A stretch of DNA of 64,000 bases, taken from Parvularcula sp. BBD 1991-13. Lineage in GTDB: Bacteria; Pseudomonadota; Alphaproteobacteria; Caulobacterales; Parvularculaceae. The stretch covers positions 423,341 to 487,340 of the forward strand of contig LYSZ01000003.1 of the NCBI GenBank assembly GCA_001657385.1, in the 5' to 3' direction. Numbering within the stretch: position 1 is the first letter of the stretch; each line of letters begins with the position of its first letter. The notes beneath the pieces were generated by a model, which saw only the letters and a list, made by a program, of their open reading frames with translations, was not told the DNA's origin and searched no databases. A program made the position numbers and the translations under genes. This document shows positions 1 to 9,363 of this stretch, piece by piece.

Positions 1-478
1 AGAGTCTTCGGCTTGCAGGCTTCGCCCGCGGGGGGAGCGCCTGGCGCCAGAAGCTCCCGCTTTCATTTCCGCACCCGGCGCTCCCAAGAGTTTTCGGCTT
101 GCAGGCTTCGCCTGCGGGGGAGCGCCTGGCAACAGAAGCTCCCGCTTTCATTTCCGTATCCGGCGCTCCCAAGAGTCTTCGGCTTGCAGGCTTCGCCCGC
201 GGGGGGAGTGGCGCCAGAAGCTCCCGCTTTCATTTCCGCACCCGGCGCTCCCAAGAGTCTTCGGCTTGCAGGCTTCGCCTGCGGGGGGAGCGCCTGGCGC
301 CAGAAGCTCCCGCTTTCATTTCCGTATCCGGCGCTCCCAAGAGTCTTCGGCTTGCAGGCTTCGCCCGCGGGGGAGCGCCTGGCGCCAGAAGCTTCCGCTT
401 TCATTTACGTACCCGGCGCTCCCAAGAGTCTTCGGCTTGCAGGCTTCGCCTGCGGGGGAGCGCCTGGCGCCGGAAGCC
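1..478. repeat. Tandem array of six ~85 bp hairpin-rich repeats
   Basis: The unit marker GCTTGCAGGCTTCGCC recurs at about 11, 97, 182, 264, 350 and 435, giving periods of 86, 85, 82, 86 and 85 bp. Each unit holds GCAGGC-TTC-GCCTGC (or a one-base CCCGC variant that breaks the hairpin) and usually the perfect palindrome CTGGCGCCAG. The rest is CCCGCTTTCATTTCCG followed by CCGGCGCTCCCAAGAGT. Units with CCCGC and CCTGC roughly alternate. The array runs off the left edge and stops just before a small minus-strand gene. Open frames on both strands across it come from repeat composition and are not treated as genes. It may be a REP/BIME-like intergenic array; function unknown. Confidence 0.85.
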
Positions 479-503
479 GGGATTTTCTCCGATCGCGAAG
501 CGC

Positions 504-698
504 TCAGATCCAGCACCACAGCCCGTAGCACCAGCCGAAGGCGGCCTTCAGAATAAAGTACAAGACCACGTCGACGGCGACGAGGACGGCCATGATCGGC
601 GCAGCGACATAGCCGAGCATCATGGCGAAGCCTCCGCGCGTGAGGCGCGGTCGCGGCAATCGCCGCCCCATGACGGTTTGCGTTTTCGGACGAACCAT
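504..698 (-). CDS. Small conserved-looking membrane protein
   Basis: Reads as a 64-residue protein from the ATG at 698; an ATG nine codons further in is also possible. A short basic N-terminus with PRPRLTRGGFAMMLGY leads into one clear hydrophobic segment, about residues 28-52 (AAPIMAVLVAVDVVLYFI), and a tail rich in Cys, Trp and Gly ending GLWCWI. The layout suggests a single-span inner-membrane protein. I do not recognise a characterised family, though similar tiny proteins seem familiar from alphaproteobacteria. It is divergent from the acyltransferase gene and its stop lies about 25 bp from the repeat array. No strong ribosome-binding site is visible, so the start is uncertain. Confidence 0.5.
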   Translation of the reverse strand: MVRPKTQTVMGRRLPRPRLTRGGFAMMLGYVAAPIMAVLVAVDVVLYFILKAAFGWCYGLWCWI

Positions 699-790
699 AC
701 AACTGAAGATCCATGGGTTCGCTCCGGAAAACCAGCCCCGCCGCAGGCATGGCGTCCGCCGCGCCGGCCGGCGACCGGCCGGGGGCTGAA

Positions 791-1831
791 ATGCAGATCG
801 CTGAAACGCCAATCGCCGTAACGCAAGTTACAGGGCCGCCCTGCGCCGCAACTGGTGCATGCAACGCTGCATGGGACGGCGTGCGGGCCGAAGACTGGAA
901 CCGGTTCTGCGCCGGCGTGCCCGCCCTCGCCTACCAGCAGGATTTCGCCTATGGCGAGGTTCTCAAAACCATGGGCGTCGATCTGCGCCGGGCGCAACTG
1001 TTCAGCGGCGGGCGCTGGATCGGCGCCGCGCAGGTGCAGATGCGGAAATTCTTCGGCGTTTTCACGGTCGCCCTTGTCCTGCGCGGACCGGTCTGGGCGG
1101 ACGGCGGCGCAATCAACGACGCCATGAAAGCCGCCGCGATCGAGGCCATGCGCGCAAGCCTGCCGGCGGCGGGCCTCTGCGGCATGATCGTCGCGCCTGA
1201 CGTTCAGCAGGACGCGGGCCCGGGCGACGACGGCCTCGCCGCGGCGGGCTACACTCGCATCATGACCGGCTGGCACACGGTGATGCTGGACCTGACCCGC
1301 GACGAAGCGGCCCTGCGCGCGGCCCTGAACGGAAAATGGCGCAACCGCCTTGTCGCCGCTGAAAAGGCCGGCATGACCATCACGCCGTTCGGCAAGCGGC
1401 CGCAACAATACGAATGGCTGATCGCCAAGGACGAGGCGCAGCAGAAAACCGCCGGCTACCGGGCGATGCCCTCGATCATGGTGCGCCGCTACCGCGACAT
1501 CGCCGGCAAGGGCGCGGTGCTCGGCTACGCCGCGCGGCAAGGCGCCGAAAAGATCGGCGGCATGCTGTTTTTGCGCCACGCCGACCATGCGACCTATCAC
1601 ATCGGCTGGACCAGCGAGGCGGGCAAGGCGGCGAACGCGCATAACCTCCTTCTGTGGACAGCCATGCGCGGCCTGAAAAAGGCTGGCGTGCGCAGCCTCG
1701 ATCTCGGCGGCGTCGACACCGACGCCAATCCGGGCATCGCGCGGTTCAAGATCGGGACGGGCGGCCGGGTGGTCAGCCTGTCCGGCTCGTGGACAAAGGG
1801 TCCGAAATGGCGCCCGGGCGGGCGCGCCTGA
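791..1831 (+). CDS. FemAB-like / GNAT-fold acyltransferase
   Basis: The 346-residue product (an in-frame ATG at 713 would add 26 low-complexity residues) has the FemAB/lipid II glycyltransferase look. An N-terminal half with YQQDFAYGEVLKTMG and WIGAAQVQMRKFFG is followed by a GNAT-like C-terminal half with LNGKWRNRLVAAEKAG, IGGMLFLRHADHATYHIGW and LDLGGVD. The family transfers amino acids from aminoacyl-tRNA to peptidoglycan precursors or acylates other acceptors; the substrate here cannot be told. I prefer the 791 start because it follows a G-rich stretch and leaves room for a divergent promoter. No operon partner is evident; sspB starts 130 bp downstream. Confidence 0.7.
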   Translation: MQIAETPIAVTQVTGPPCAATGACNAAWDGVRAEDWNRFCAGVPALAYQQDFAYGEVLKTMGVDLRRAQLFSGGRWIGAAQVQMRKFFGVFTVALVLRGPVWADGGAINDAMKAAAIEAMRASLPAAGLCGMIVAPDVQQDAGPGDDGLAAAGYTRIMTGWHTVMLDLTRDEAALRAALNGKWRNRLVAAEKAGMTITPFGKRPQQYEWLIAKDEAQQKTAGYRAMPSIMVRRYRDIAGKGAVLGYAARQGAEKIGGMLFLRHADHATYHIGWTSEAGKAANAHNLLLWTAMRGLKKAGVRSLDLGGVDTDANPGIARFKIGTGGRVVSLSGSWTKGPKWRPGGRA

Positions 1832-1961
1832 GCCGCGCCGCCGGCGCGCCGCCGCATGCGCGCAACCGTCCGTCGCAATCGCCTTTCCTCGTGAAAACAA
1901 TCCGGGTGGCGCTTGGCCGGCGGAAGCGCTAGAAAGAGTAGCAAAGCAAAAAGGCCCTGTC

Positions 1962-2471
1962 GTGAGTGAAGATATCGAACTCGATTATGATTATCTGATG
2001 CACAAGGCGCTGCGCACCCTGATGCGCGACGTCCTTGAGATGGTGGCCCAGCTGCGCGACGCTCCCGGCGCGCATCACTTCTATATCGAGTTCATGACCC
2101 ACGGGGCCGGCGTCGACATTCCCGACGCCCTGAAGCAGGAATATCCCGAGCGTATGACCATCGTCCTGCAGCACCAGTTCGAGAATCTGGTGGTGGACGA
2201 GGACAAATTCGCCGTCACCCTGTGGTTCAAGGGCAAGGAATCGCGCCTCGTCATTCCGTTCCAGGCGGTCACCAGCTTCGCCGATCCGAGCGTTCAGTTC
2301 GGCCTGCGCTTCGAGCCGGCGGAAAGCGGCGCCGCGGGCGAAGGAACCGACGCCCCGGCGCCGAAAGCCGAACCGGCGCGCGGCGCCGCGCCGAAGGCCG
2401 ACGCCGCGGACAAGGAAAAATCCGGCGACGGCGCGGACGTCGTCAGCCTCGACGCTTTTCGTAAGAAATAA
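1962..2471 (+). CDS. sspB: ClpXP adaptor protein SspB (alphaproteobacterial type)
   Basis: The 169-residue protein begins with GTG. The N-terminal ~115 residues match SspB, the adaptor that tethers ssrA-tagged and some regulatory substrates to the ClpXP protease: DYDYLMHKALRTLMRDVL, FYIEFMTHGAGVDIPD, MTIVLQHQFENLVV and IPFQAVTSFADPSVQFGL. A disordered Ala/Pro/Glu-rich linker follows, and the protein ends in VVSLDAFRKK, the short ClpX-docking (XB) tail of alphaproteobacterial SspB. It precedes fumC by 90 bp, an arrangement I recall from other alphaproteobacteria. Start and length agree with the family. Confidence 0.92.
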   Translation: MSEDIELDYDYLMHKALRTLMRDVLEMVAQLRDAPGAHHFYIEFMTHGAGVDIPDALKQEYPERMTIVLQHQFENLVVDEDKFAVTLWFKGKESRLVIPFQAVTSFADPSVQFGLRFEPAESGAAGEGTDAPAPKAEPARGAAPKADAADKEKSGDGADVVSLDAFRKK

Positions 2472-2561
2472 ATCCGGCTAAGCAGTTGTCCGTAAACGTC
2501 GCTCCCGAGTGCGGGCGCGGCGGCTTTTGCTCACCTTCTCGCGCCGGAAAGATCCCCGCCA

Positions 2562-3953
2562 ATGACCAAGACCCGTACCGAATCAGACAGCTTCGGCGCC
2601 CTCGCCGTACCCGCCGACAAGTATTACGGCGCGCAATCGGCGCGCTCGCTGATCAATTTCCCGATCGGCGAGGAGACCATGCCGGCGCCGATGATCCGCG
2701 CCCTCGGCATCGTCAAGATGAGCGCGGCGCGCGCCAACCTCGAACAGGGCTCGATCCCTTCCAGGATCGGCAAGGCGGTCGAAAAGGCCGCCCGCGAAGT
2801 CGCCGAAGGCAAGCTCGACGACCACTTCCCCCTCTCCGTCTGGCAGACCGGGTCCGGCACCCAGTCGAACATGAATGCGAACGAAGTGATCGCCAACCGC
2901 GCAATCGAGATGCTGGGCGGCGAGATCGGCGCCAAGGACCCGGTGCACCCGAACGACCATGTGAACATGAGCCAGTCTTCCAACGACACTTTCCCGACCG
3001 CGATGCATATCGCCGCCGCGGAAGAGATCGTGCATCGCCTGATCCCGGCGCTGGAGCATCTTCACGAAGCGCTGGCCGAAAAGCAGAAAGCCTTCGCCAA
3101 GATCATCAAGATCGGCCGCACCCACCTTCAGGACGCGACGCCGGTCACGCTCGGACAGGAATTTTCCGGCTACGCCCACATGACGAAAAATGGGGTCAAG
3201 CGGGCCAAGGCGGTCCTGCCCGCCCTTTACGCCCTGGCGCAGGGCGGCACCGCGGTCGGCACCGGGGTCAATTCCAAAAAGGGCTTCGCGAAGCTGTTCG
3301 CCGCGGAAGTTGCTGCGTACACGAAGCTTCCCTTCGTCACCGCGCCGAACAAGTTCGAGGCGCTGGCGACCCATGACGCCATGGTCGAAGCCCACGGCGC
3401 GCTCAACGAAATCGCCGTCGGCCTGTTCAAGATCGCCAACGACATCCGCCTGCTTGGCTCCGGTCCGCGTTCCGGCCTCGGCGAGATAAGCCTGCCGGAA
3501 AACGAACCCGGCTCGTCGATCATGCCGGGCAAGGTGAACCCCACCCAGTGCGAAGCGATGACCATGGTCTGCGCGCAGGTGATGGGCAACAATGCGGCCG
3601 TCAGCTTCGCGGGCAGCCAGGGCCATTTCGAGCTTAACGTCTTCAAGCCCGTCATCGCCTACAACACGCTTCAGTCGATCCGGCTGTTGTCGGATGCGGC
3701 GCGCTCCTTCACTGACAAATGCGTCGTCGGCGTCAAGGCGAATGAGGACCGCATCCGCAATCTGATGGAACAGTCGCTGATGCTGGTGACGGCGCTGGCC
3801 CCGGTAATCGGTTACGACAACGCCACCGCCATCGCCAAGACGGCGCACAAGAACGGCACCACCCTGCGCGAGGAAGCGGTCAATCTGGGATTTGTCAGCG
3901 CCGAGGACTATGACCGCATCGTCAAGCCGGAAAAGATGATCGCGCCGAAATAA
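2562..3953 (+). CDS. fumC: Class II fumarate hydratase
   Basis: The 463-residue protein is typical in length for the oxygen-stable, iron-free fumarase that hydrates fumarate to L-malate in the TCA cycle. Visible signatures are [14 protein letters not shown] near residue 100, [33 protein letters not shown] and the superfamily signature [13 protein letters not shown] near residue 317, which carries the catalytic loop serine. The C-terminus ends in KPEKMIAPK as in other FumC. An overlapping plus-frame reading from 2486 is a composition shadow. Two small genes follow on the same strand. Confidence 0.96.
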   Translation: MTKTRTESDSFGALAVPADKYYGAQSARSLINFPIGEETMPAPMIRALGIVKMSAARANLEQGSIPSRIGKAVEKAAREVAEGKLDDHFPLSVWQTGSGTQSNMNANEVIANRAIEMLGGEIGAKDPVHPNDHVNMSQSSNDTFPTAMHIAAAEEIVHRLIPALEHLHEALAEKQKAFAKIIKIGRTHLQDATPVTLGQEFSGYAHMTKNGVKRAKAVLPALYALAQGGTAVGTGVNSKKGFAKLFAAEVAAYTKLPFVTAPNKFEALATHDAMVEAHGALNEIAVGLFKIANDIRLLGSGPRSGLGEISLPENEPGSSIMPGKVNPTQCEAMTMVCAQVMGNNAAVSFAGSQGHFELNVFKPVIAYNTLQSIRLLSDAARSFTDKCVVGVKANEDRIRNLMEQSLMLVTALAPVIGYDNATAIAKTAHKNGTTLREEAVNLGFVSAEDYDRIVKPEKMIAPK

Positions 3954-4135
3954 GCGCTTTCCGCGACAGGCCCGAAACGGGACGACCGACCCTTCGGGCC
4001 GCCGCCACGGGCCGTCGTTCGTCATGGACCGAATTTTGCTAGGCTTCCCCTGAAGCGCGCGCAGCGCCGTCAGGATCGACCAGTTTTGGCCGGGACCCGC
4101 GCGACCCGGCCGGGAAAGGATGTGGGGACCTTACA

Positions 4136-4366
4136 ATGACGTCCATGACATCGGAAAAACCCTCCGAAAGCCAGCTTCGCCTCGCCCTGGCGCAGTTCCT
4201 GTTCGCGAAGGACATCGACATCGAGACCCTCTACCGGGCGCTCGGCGCGGATCTGTCGAGCGCCGACGCCGAGGCGGTCTCCCACATGGCGGGGATCATC
4301 GACGGGGTGCGCCTTGCGACCGCGAAAATCCGCGCTCACGGCCTCGACGACTGGGCCAAGAAATAA
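4136..4366 (+). CDS. Small hypothetical protein between fumC and an RHH gene
   Basis: Seventy-six residues, or 73 from the second ATG (MTSEKPSES). It is predicted all-helical with no membrane segment: QLRLALAQFLFAKDIDIETLYRAL, then DAEAVSHMAGIIDGVRLATAKI and LDDWAKK. The amphipathic helices and acidic loops look like a real small soluble protein. I do not recognise a named domain. It lies about 180 bp after fumC and 110 bp before the ribbon-helix-helix gene on the same strand, so it may be co-transcribed with either. No function is assigned. Confidence 0.55.
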   Translation: MTSMTSEKPSESQLRLALAQFLFAKDIDIETLYRALGADLSSADAEAVSHMAGIIDGVRLATAKIRAHGLDDWAKK

Positions 4367-4476
4367 GCTTTTGACGTTTACGCCGGCGCCGCGCCTTGAT
4401 GGCGCCGGCATTCGCGGCGCTTGCACTGGCGATGCGAACCGGCTCTTGTCCCCTGGCAAGACCTGGTTCGCTTTTT

Positions 4477-4695
4477 ATGCGCAAACGCTCCCTCAGCCTC
4501 AACGGCCACCGCACCTCCATCGCCCTGGAGCCCGAATTCTGGGCCGCCCTCGACGCCTTTGCGAAGGCGGACGGGCGCTCCCTGCCCGCGCTGATTTCGC
4601 GGATCGACCGCGCGCGCCTCGACGCCGACCCGCCGCCGGGACTCGCCTCGGCGCTCAGGACCTACGTGCTGAAACGCACACAAGAGGCTGATTGA
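4477..4695 (+). CDS. Ribbon-helix-helix domain protein
   Basis: I start this at the ATG at 4477, giving 72 residues beginning MRKRSLSLNGHRTSIALE. An upstream in-frame ATG at 4396 would add an unlikely Ala-rich leader. The pattern of a beta strand with basic residues, EPEFWAALDAFAKADGRS and LPALISRIDRAR matches the RHH_4-type domain of small alphaproteobacterial proteins often found next to fumC. RHH proteins usually bind DNA as dimers. No partner toxin is visible, so I do not call it an antitoxin. It converges on the glnE-like gene with 8 bp between stops. Confidence 0.7.
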   Translation: MRKRSLSLNGHRTSIALEPEFWAALDAFAKADGRSLPALISRIDRARLDADPPPGLASALRTYVLKRTQEAD

Positions 4696-4703
4696 ATTAG
4701 CTT

Positions 4704-7526
4704 TTACCCGGCAGCCTGCGCCGGCGCGTTAAGCGGCGGACGGCCAAGGACAATGGCCGCGTAGGACCGCGATACGTGGTCGCAATAGCCGCGCATGAGC
4801 GGGCGGACCTGGTCGTATTTCTCGACGCCCGCGGCCCGGGCGATCAGCTTGCCGAAGCGCGCGCGCACCGGCGCCTGCAACGGGTCGCTCCAGCCGGCGA
4901 GCGCGCGCACCAGCGCAAGGCGCGCCCAGAAGGCGCGGGCCGATTTCAGCCCCTGCGCGGCGTCCTCCGAGATCAGCTCCGAGCGCGCCATGGCGTCGAG
5001 GGCCTCGCCCGCGGGCGTCTCCTGCACGAAGGGGTGCGCCGAGGCGTGCTTGTAGATCAGGGTGCTGATGACCAGCTCGGTGTCGAGGCGCCCGCCCTCG
5101 ATGCGCTCGATGTCCCATTCGGACGTCGGCCGTTCGCGGCGCATGCGCTGGGCGCGGGCGCGGTCGAGATCGCGGAACAGGATGTCCGCGCGCCGGCCGC
5201 TGGAAACCGCGCTGCGCAAGGCGTCGCGCGCGGCGTCGGCAACCGGCGGCGCGCCGGCGATGACGCGGCCGCGGGCCAGCATGATGAGATCGTGGGCGAC
5301 CGCTTCGGACTGGACGTATTCCCGGAACCGCGCGGCGTCCGGGGCCAGCGGCCCGGCGAGGCCGAGCGGGCGGTGGGAGGTGTCCGGCGCGATCGCGAAC
5401 ACGCCTTCGCCGATCTCGCTGACAAGGTTCAGATAGCGCCGCGCGAACGCTTCGCCGGGCTCGCCGACCGGATCCTTGGCGATGAAGCCGAGATGCGACG
5501 CCGCGCCGGGCATGTGATCGCCGTCGCATTCGAAGACATGCAGGGCCATCTTGGCGCCGGCGGTTCTTTCCTCCTTGGGCGCGGTTATCAGCGTGAAGTC
5601 GAAAATATCCGTCAGGGTACGGATATGCGCCTGCGAGGCAGCGGCGACGGCGGCGTCGAACCCGGTCGCGCCGGCCGCGGCGCTGAGCGCGATGCGGGCG
5701 ATGATCTTGCGGCGCCATTCGGCGAAATCCTCGACGTCCGCGCCGTCGGCCACGGAAGGCGGCATGTGACGGTTCATCCATTCCTCGCCGGATTGCGGCG
5801 TCTGCGCGCCCGGCGTCTCGAAAAAGGCCTCGCAATCCTCCGCGCATTCGGCGAGGGGCGCGGTCGCCGCGCCGAAACAGCCCAGCGCGTCGACGAGGGC
5901 GTCCCGCGCCGCCGAGCCCTCAGGAATGCCCGCGAAGATGTCGTTCCCGCCATGCGCGTGTCCGACGACGAGATCGAACAGGCGCGCGGCCTGATTGGGG
6001 TTTTGCGTCTCGCCGAACGCGGTCAGCAATCCCGGCGCAAGGGCGGAAAAGCGCGTGCGGTCGCCGTCCCCGCCCGCCGCCCGGGTCCAGCGGTCGACGG
6101 CGGCCGATAGCCCGGCGCCGTCGGCGAAGCCGAGATCCTCCAGCCGCTCGGCGTCGGCGAGGCCAGCCTCTCCCGCTGCGTAAAGGGCCAACTCCTCCTG
6201 GGGACCGCGCATCAGCGTGCGCAGAATGTTGCGCCCATCCGCGGCGACGCCGTTCAGAGCCGCGGCGAGCGCGTCATATTCAGTGTACCCGCACAAAATG
6301 GCGAGGGCGCGCTTTTCGTCCTCGCGCTCCACCCGCGCGGCGGGCGAGCCCTTCATCATCTGCGTGCGCGACACGACGATATGGGCCAGCTCGTCGCCGG
6401 CGATGAGGCGGCGCGCCGCCTCGCGGGTCAAGGCGCGCGAGCGCGTCGCGATGTCGAAAATCTGCCCCGCCGACGCGGTTCGAAAGACCGGGCGCGCGCC
6501 GCCCACGGCCAGGCGGCAGAGATTGGCGATGCGGTGAAACACAGTGCGCGGATCGCCGGATTCCTCCTCGAACCTGTCGCGCAGATCGTCCGTCAGCAGC
6601 GCGGTATCGCCCCAGACGACGCCTTCGACGGCTTCCAGGAACGCCCCGCCCGCCGCACGGTCGCCGGCGACGATGCGCGCGGTGGCGAGCCACATTTTCA
6701 GAGCCTGCGCCTGCGGCGCCTCGGCGGCGGCGCGCACCCGCGCCGCGCTGTCGGCGAACCCGGCGCCGCCGACGCCGGAACCAAGCGGCGTCCTCATGGC
6801 GAACAGGGGGTATTCTCCGGGCTTGCCCTCGAACGCCTCGCGCAGCTCCGAACCGACACGGACGAAAACGCGGTCGGCGCCCCGCGCCGTCGGGCCGGAA
6901 AACGCCTGCTCGTCGTAAAGAACCATCAGATCGAGCGGCCCGTAGGGCGCCAGATCCTCATGGGCGAAATCCCCGCCCGCGACCACGAACACGCCGCGCG
7001 TGAGGCAATCGGCGTCCTCGACCGTCAGCTCGCCCCGTTTCACCGCGGCGCGCACCAGCCATTGCAGCCCGGTCTCCACCAGGCGCTCGGCGAAATCGAC
7101 CCGCGCCGACGTCGCTTCAGACACGCTCCATTGCCCGCCCAGCTCGGCGAGGCCGATCGCCATGTCGGCGCGGTTTTTCAAGGGCGCCAGCGCCGCGTGC
7201 AGCGCGTCCGGTCCGCCGACGCCGCGTTCGAGCGCGGAAAGATCGCGGGCCGCCTGGGCCAGCACCGCGGACGGCCCCTCGATCAGCGCCGAGGCCGCGG
7301 CCGCCGGATGGGTCATGCAGAGGTCGCCGAGGCGGCGCGCGGCGCCGAAAACGCGCAGCATCAAGAGCCGGCGGTCCGGCTGATCCAGCGGCGCGCCCGG
7401 ATCGCCGCCCATGGCTTCGGCGGCGGCGCGGCGCCAGCGGGCGGCGGCCGCGCCGGCGCGCGAGAAGTCGATCCTGTCGCCCGCCCCTTGCGTCCCCGCG
7501 CCCACGTTCGCCCCTTGCGTGCTCAT
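4704..7526 (-). CDS. GlnE-family protein with eroded nucleotidyltransferase motifs
   Basis: About 940 residues from the ATG at 7526 (a longer start at 7568 is possible). Overall length, two-fold architecture and several blocks match glutamine synthetase adenylyltransferase/adenylyl-removing enzyme: ALAPGLLTAFGETQNPNQA in the middle, and RPLGLAGPLAP, MLARGRVIAG and WDIERIEGGRLDTELV in the second half. The active-site motifs are poor. Around residue 200 the usual SDIDL reads PLDLMVLYD, keeping only one acidic residue. Around residue 660 the expected GSDLDL region reads ALHVFECDGDHM without a clear DxD. A later Asp before RPLG seems kept. The family adjusts glutamine synthetase activity to nitrogen status; here catalysis may be altered or lost. 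It is divergent from the ClC gene. Confidence 0.75.
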   Translation of the reverse strand: MSTQGANVGAGTQGAGDRIDFSRAGAAAARWRRAAAEAMGGDPGAPLDQPDRRLLMLRVFGAARRLGDLCMTHPAAAASALIEGPSAVLAQAARDLSALERGVGGPDALHAALAPLKNRADMAIGLAELGGQWSVSEATSARVDFAERLVETGLQWLVRAAVKRGELTVEDADCLTRGVFVVAGGDFAHEDLAPYGPLDLMVLYDEQAFSGPTARGADRVFVRVGSELREAFEGKPGEYPLFAMRTPLGSGVGGAGFADSAARVRAAAEAPQAQALKMWLATARIVAGDRAAGGAFLEAVEGVVWGDTALLTDDLRDRFEEESGDPRTVFHRIANLCRLAVGGARPVFRTASAGQIFDIATRSRALTREAARRLIAGDELAHIVVSRTQMMKGSPAARVEREDEKRALAILCGYTEYDALAAALNGVAADGRNILRTLMRGPQEELALYAAGEAGLADAERLEDLGFADGAGLSAAVDRWTRAAGGDGDRTRFSALAPGLLTAFGETQNPNQAARLFDLVVGHAHGGNDIFAGIPEGSAARDALVDALGCFGAATAPLAECAEDCEAFFETPGAQTPQSGEEWMNRHMPPSVADGADVEDFAEWRRKIIARIALSAAAGATGFDAAVAAASQAHIRTLTDIFDFTLITAPKEERTAGAKMALHVFECDGDHMPGAASHLGFIAKDPVGEPGEAFARRYLNLVSEIGEGVFAIAPDTSHRPLGLAGPLAPDAARFREYVQSEAVAHDLIMLARGRVIAGAPPVADAARDALRSAVSSGRRADILFRDLDRARAQRMRRERPTSEWDIERIEGGRLDTELVISTLIYKHASAHPFVQETPAGEALDAMARSELISEDAAQGLKSARAFWARLALVRALAGWSDPLQAPVRARFGKLIARAAGVEKYDQVRPLMRGYCDHVSRSYAAIVLGRPPLNAPAQAAG

Positions 7527-7664
7527 CACGTCCGCCTGTCCATGGTTGCTAAACCGCAACCGTCTCAAAGCATCATGAATGTGGCGTTAAACGTCTCGTG
7601 TTATTTAGATTTGCGGGCCGAAAGCTGCTATGAACAAAGCCTTTTCACGAAACGAAGAATTTTC

Positions 7665-9302
7665 ATGACCCGGAACGTCGCGCGCATTCTTATTCTGTTA
7701 AGAAAATGGCGCCGCGGGCTTTCCGGGTTCGACGTATTCAAGGTCTGGTTCTTCGCCGTCGTCATCGGCGTCGCGGCGGCCTACGGCGTTATCGGGTTTC
7801 GCTTCGTCATCAACCAGGTCTCCGGAATCGCCTTCGGCGAGAGCGAGACCATGGTCGTAAGCGGCGCGGCGTCATTGCGCGTCTGGCGCGCCTGGGCGGC
7901 GCCGGTAATCGGCGGCTTCGCGGTGTCGGGGCTTTTATACCTCGCCCATCGCTATGGCTGGCTCGCCAAGGGCCGCGCCGAAGGCGTGGCGGACGTGATC
8001 GAGGCGCGGGCGGTCGCCGGCGGGCGCGTCTCCACTCGCGCGGGGCTCGCCTCGGCGGCGGTCGCGGCAGTCTCCATCGGCGCCGGCGCGAGCGCGGGCC
8101 GCGAGGGGCCGGCGGCGCATCTCGGCGCGACCATCGCCTCGCTGCTCGACCGGCATATGGGCTTCGACGCCAAGCAGCGGCGCACGCTCCTGGGATGCGG
8201 CGCGGCGGCGGCGGTCTCGGCGAGTTTTAACGCGCCGGTGGCGGGCGTTCTGTTCGCGCTCGAAGTCGTGCTCGGCAATTACGCCCTCTCCGTCTTCGGC
8301 CCGATCGCGGCGGCGAGCGTCGCCGCGGCGGTGGTGGCGCGCATCCATCTCGGCGACTTTCCCGCCTTCAATCCCCCTGATTACGGCGCGGCGGCGGCCA
8401 TCGACGTGCCCCTGGCGGCGCTTCTCGGCGTCGTTTGCGGGCTGATGGCGTCGCTGTTCCTGCTGTCCACGGAACAGATGACCGTGCGCCTGCGCGAGTT
8501 CGCGCAGGAGCGTGGGTTTTCCTATCTCCTCCTGCCGCCGATCGGCGGCGTGCTGGTCGGGCTGATCGGCGCCTTCTACCCGGAGGTGTTCGGCGTCGGC
8601 TACGAGGCGGTGGCGAACGCCCTTAACGGCGAATATACGGTCGTTATGCTGATCGTCCTGGTCGCCGCGAAACTGGCCGCGACGGCGATCACCCTCTCCT
8701 GCCGGTTCGGCGGCGGCGTCTTCGCGCCGGGACTCGTCATGGGCGCTTTCGCCGGGGCCGCCTTCGGCGCCGGGCTCGGCGCGGTCCTGCCCGAAGCGAC
8801 CGCGAGCCCGGTCTATTACGCCATGATCGGCATGGGCGCGGCGGGCGGCGCGATCATGGGCGCGCCGATTTCCACCACGCTGATCGTTTTCGAGATGACC
8901 GGCGAATACGGCATCACGATTTCGCTGATGGTGGCCGCCGCCATCGCCACGCTGATCGTGCAGTGGCTGTGCGGACAGTCTTTTTTTCACTGGCAGTTGT
9001 CGCGGCGCGGCTATGACCTTTCCGAAGGCCCGCAAGGGGTGATCCTGCAGACGATCCGCGTGCGCGACGTCATGGACGCGATGCCCGCCGGCGCGCCCCT
9101 GTCCGAGGAAGCGCCGCGTCTCGACGCGGGCGCGTCTCTGGGCGCCGCGCTCGCCGCGCTGACCGAAACCAGCGAATCAGGCCTGCCGGTGGTGGACGAG
9201 AGCCAGGACCGCGCGGCGATTATCGGCTACCTCACAAGGATCAAGGCCCTCGCTTCCTACAACAAGGCGCTGATCGATCAGCATGTGGAGCATCACACAT
9301 AG
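7665..9302 (+). CDS. ClC-family chloride channel/antiporter with C-terminal CBS region
   Basis: The 545-residue product from the ATG at 7665 is a polytopic inner-membrane ClC protein. GAGASAGREGPAAHLGA carries the conserved GREGP segment whose Glu is the gating/proton glutamate. SASFNAPVAGVLFALE and SCRFGGGVFAPGLVMGA are the expected helix ends lining the anion path. After about ten hydrophobic helices, residues ~455-545 (RVRDVMDAMP to ALASYNKALID) look like a CBS regulatory region. The family moves Cl- or other halides, some with H+ exchange. The longer open frame upstream of 7665 is an antisense shadow of glnE. It converges on the squalene-synthase-like gene. Confidence 0.9.
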   Translation: MTRNVARILILLRKWRRGLSGFDVFKVWFFAVVIGVAAAYGVIGFRFVINQVSGIAFGESETMVVSGAASLRVWRAWAAPVIGGFAVSGLLYLAHRYGWLAKGRAEGVADVIEARAVAGGRVSTRAGLASAAVAAVSIGAGASAGREGPAAHLGATIASLLDRHMGFDAKQRRTLLGCGAAAAVSASFNAPVAGVLFALEVVLGNYALSVFGPIAAASVAAAVVARIHLGDFPAFNPPDYGAAAAIDVPLAALLGVVCGLMASLFLLSTEQMTVRLREFAQERGFSYLLLPPIGGVLVGLIGAFYPEVFGVGYEAVANALNGEYTVVMLIVLVAAKLAATAITLSCRFGGGVFAPGLVMGAFAGAAFGAGLGAVLPEATASPVYYAMIGMGAAGGAIMGAPISTTLIVFEMTGEYGITISLMVAAAIATLIVQWLCGQSFFHWQLSRRGYDLSEGPQGVILQTIRVRDVMDAMPAGAPLSEEAPRLDAGASLGAALAALTETSESGLPVVDESQDRAAIIGYLTRIKALASYNKALIDQHVEHHT

Positions 9303-9363
9303 AGCGCACCCGCCGGACGCGCGCGTTTCGCGAGGACGCGCCGCGCCCTGACGCGGCTCAAGG

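Noticed and set aside
13-821. Long open frames on both strands through the left-edge repeats
   Set aside because: They exist because the repeat unit lacks stops in several frames; the translated peptides simply repeat and have no protein features.
4396-4695. Longer version of the RHH protein
   Set aside because: The extra 27 residues are Ala/Leu-rich without family support; MRKRSLSLNG is the normal start.
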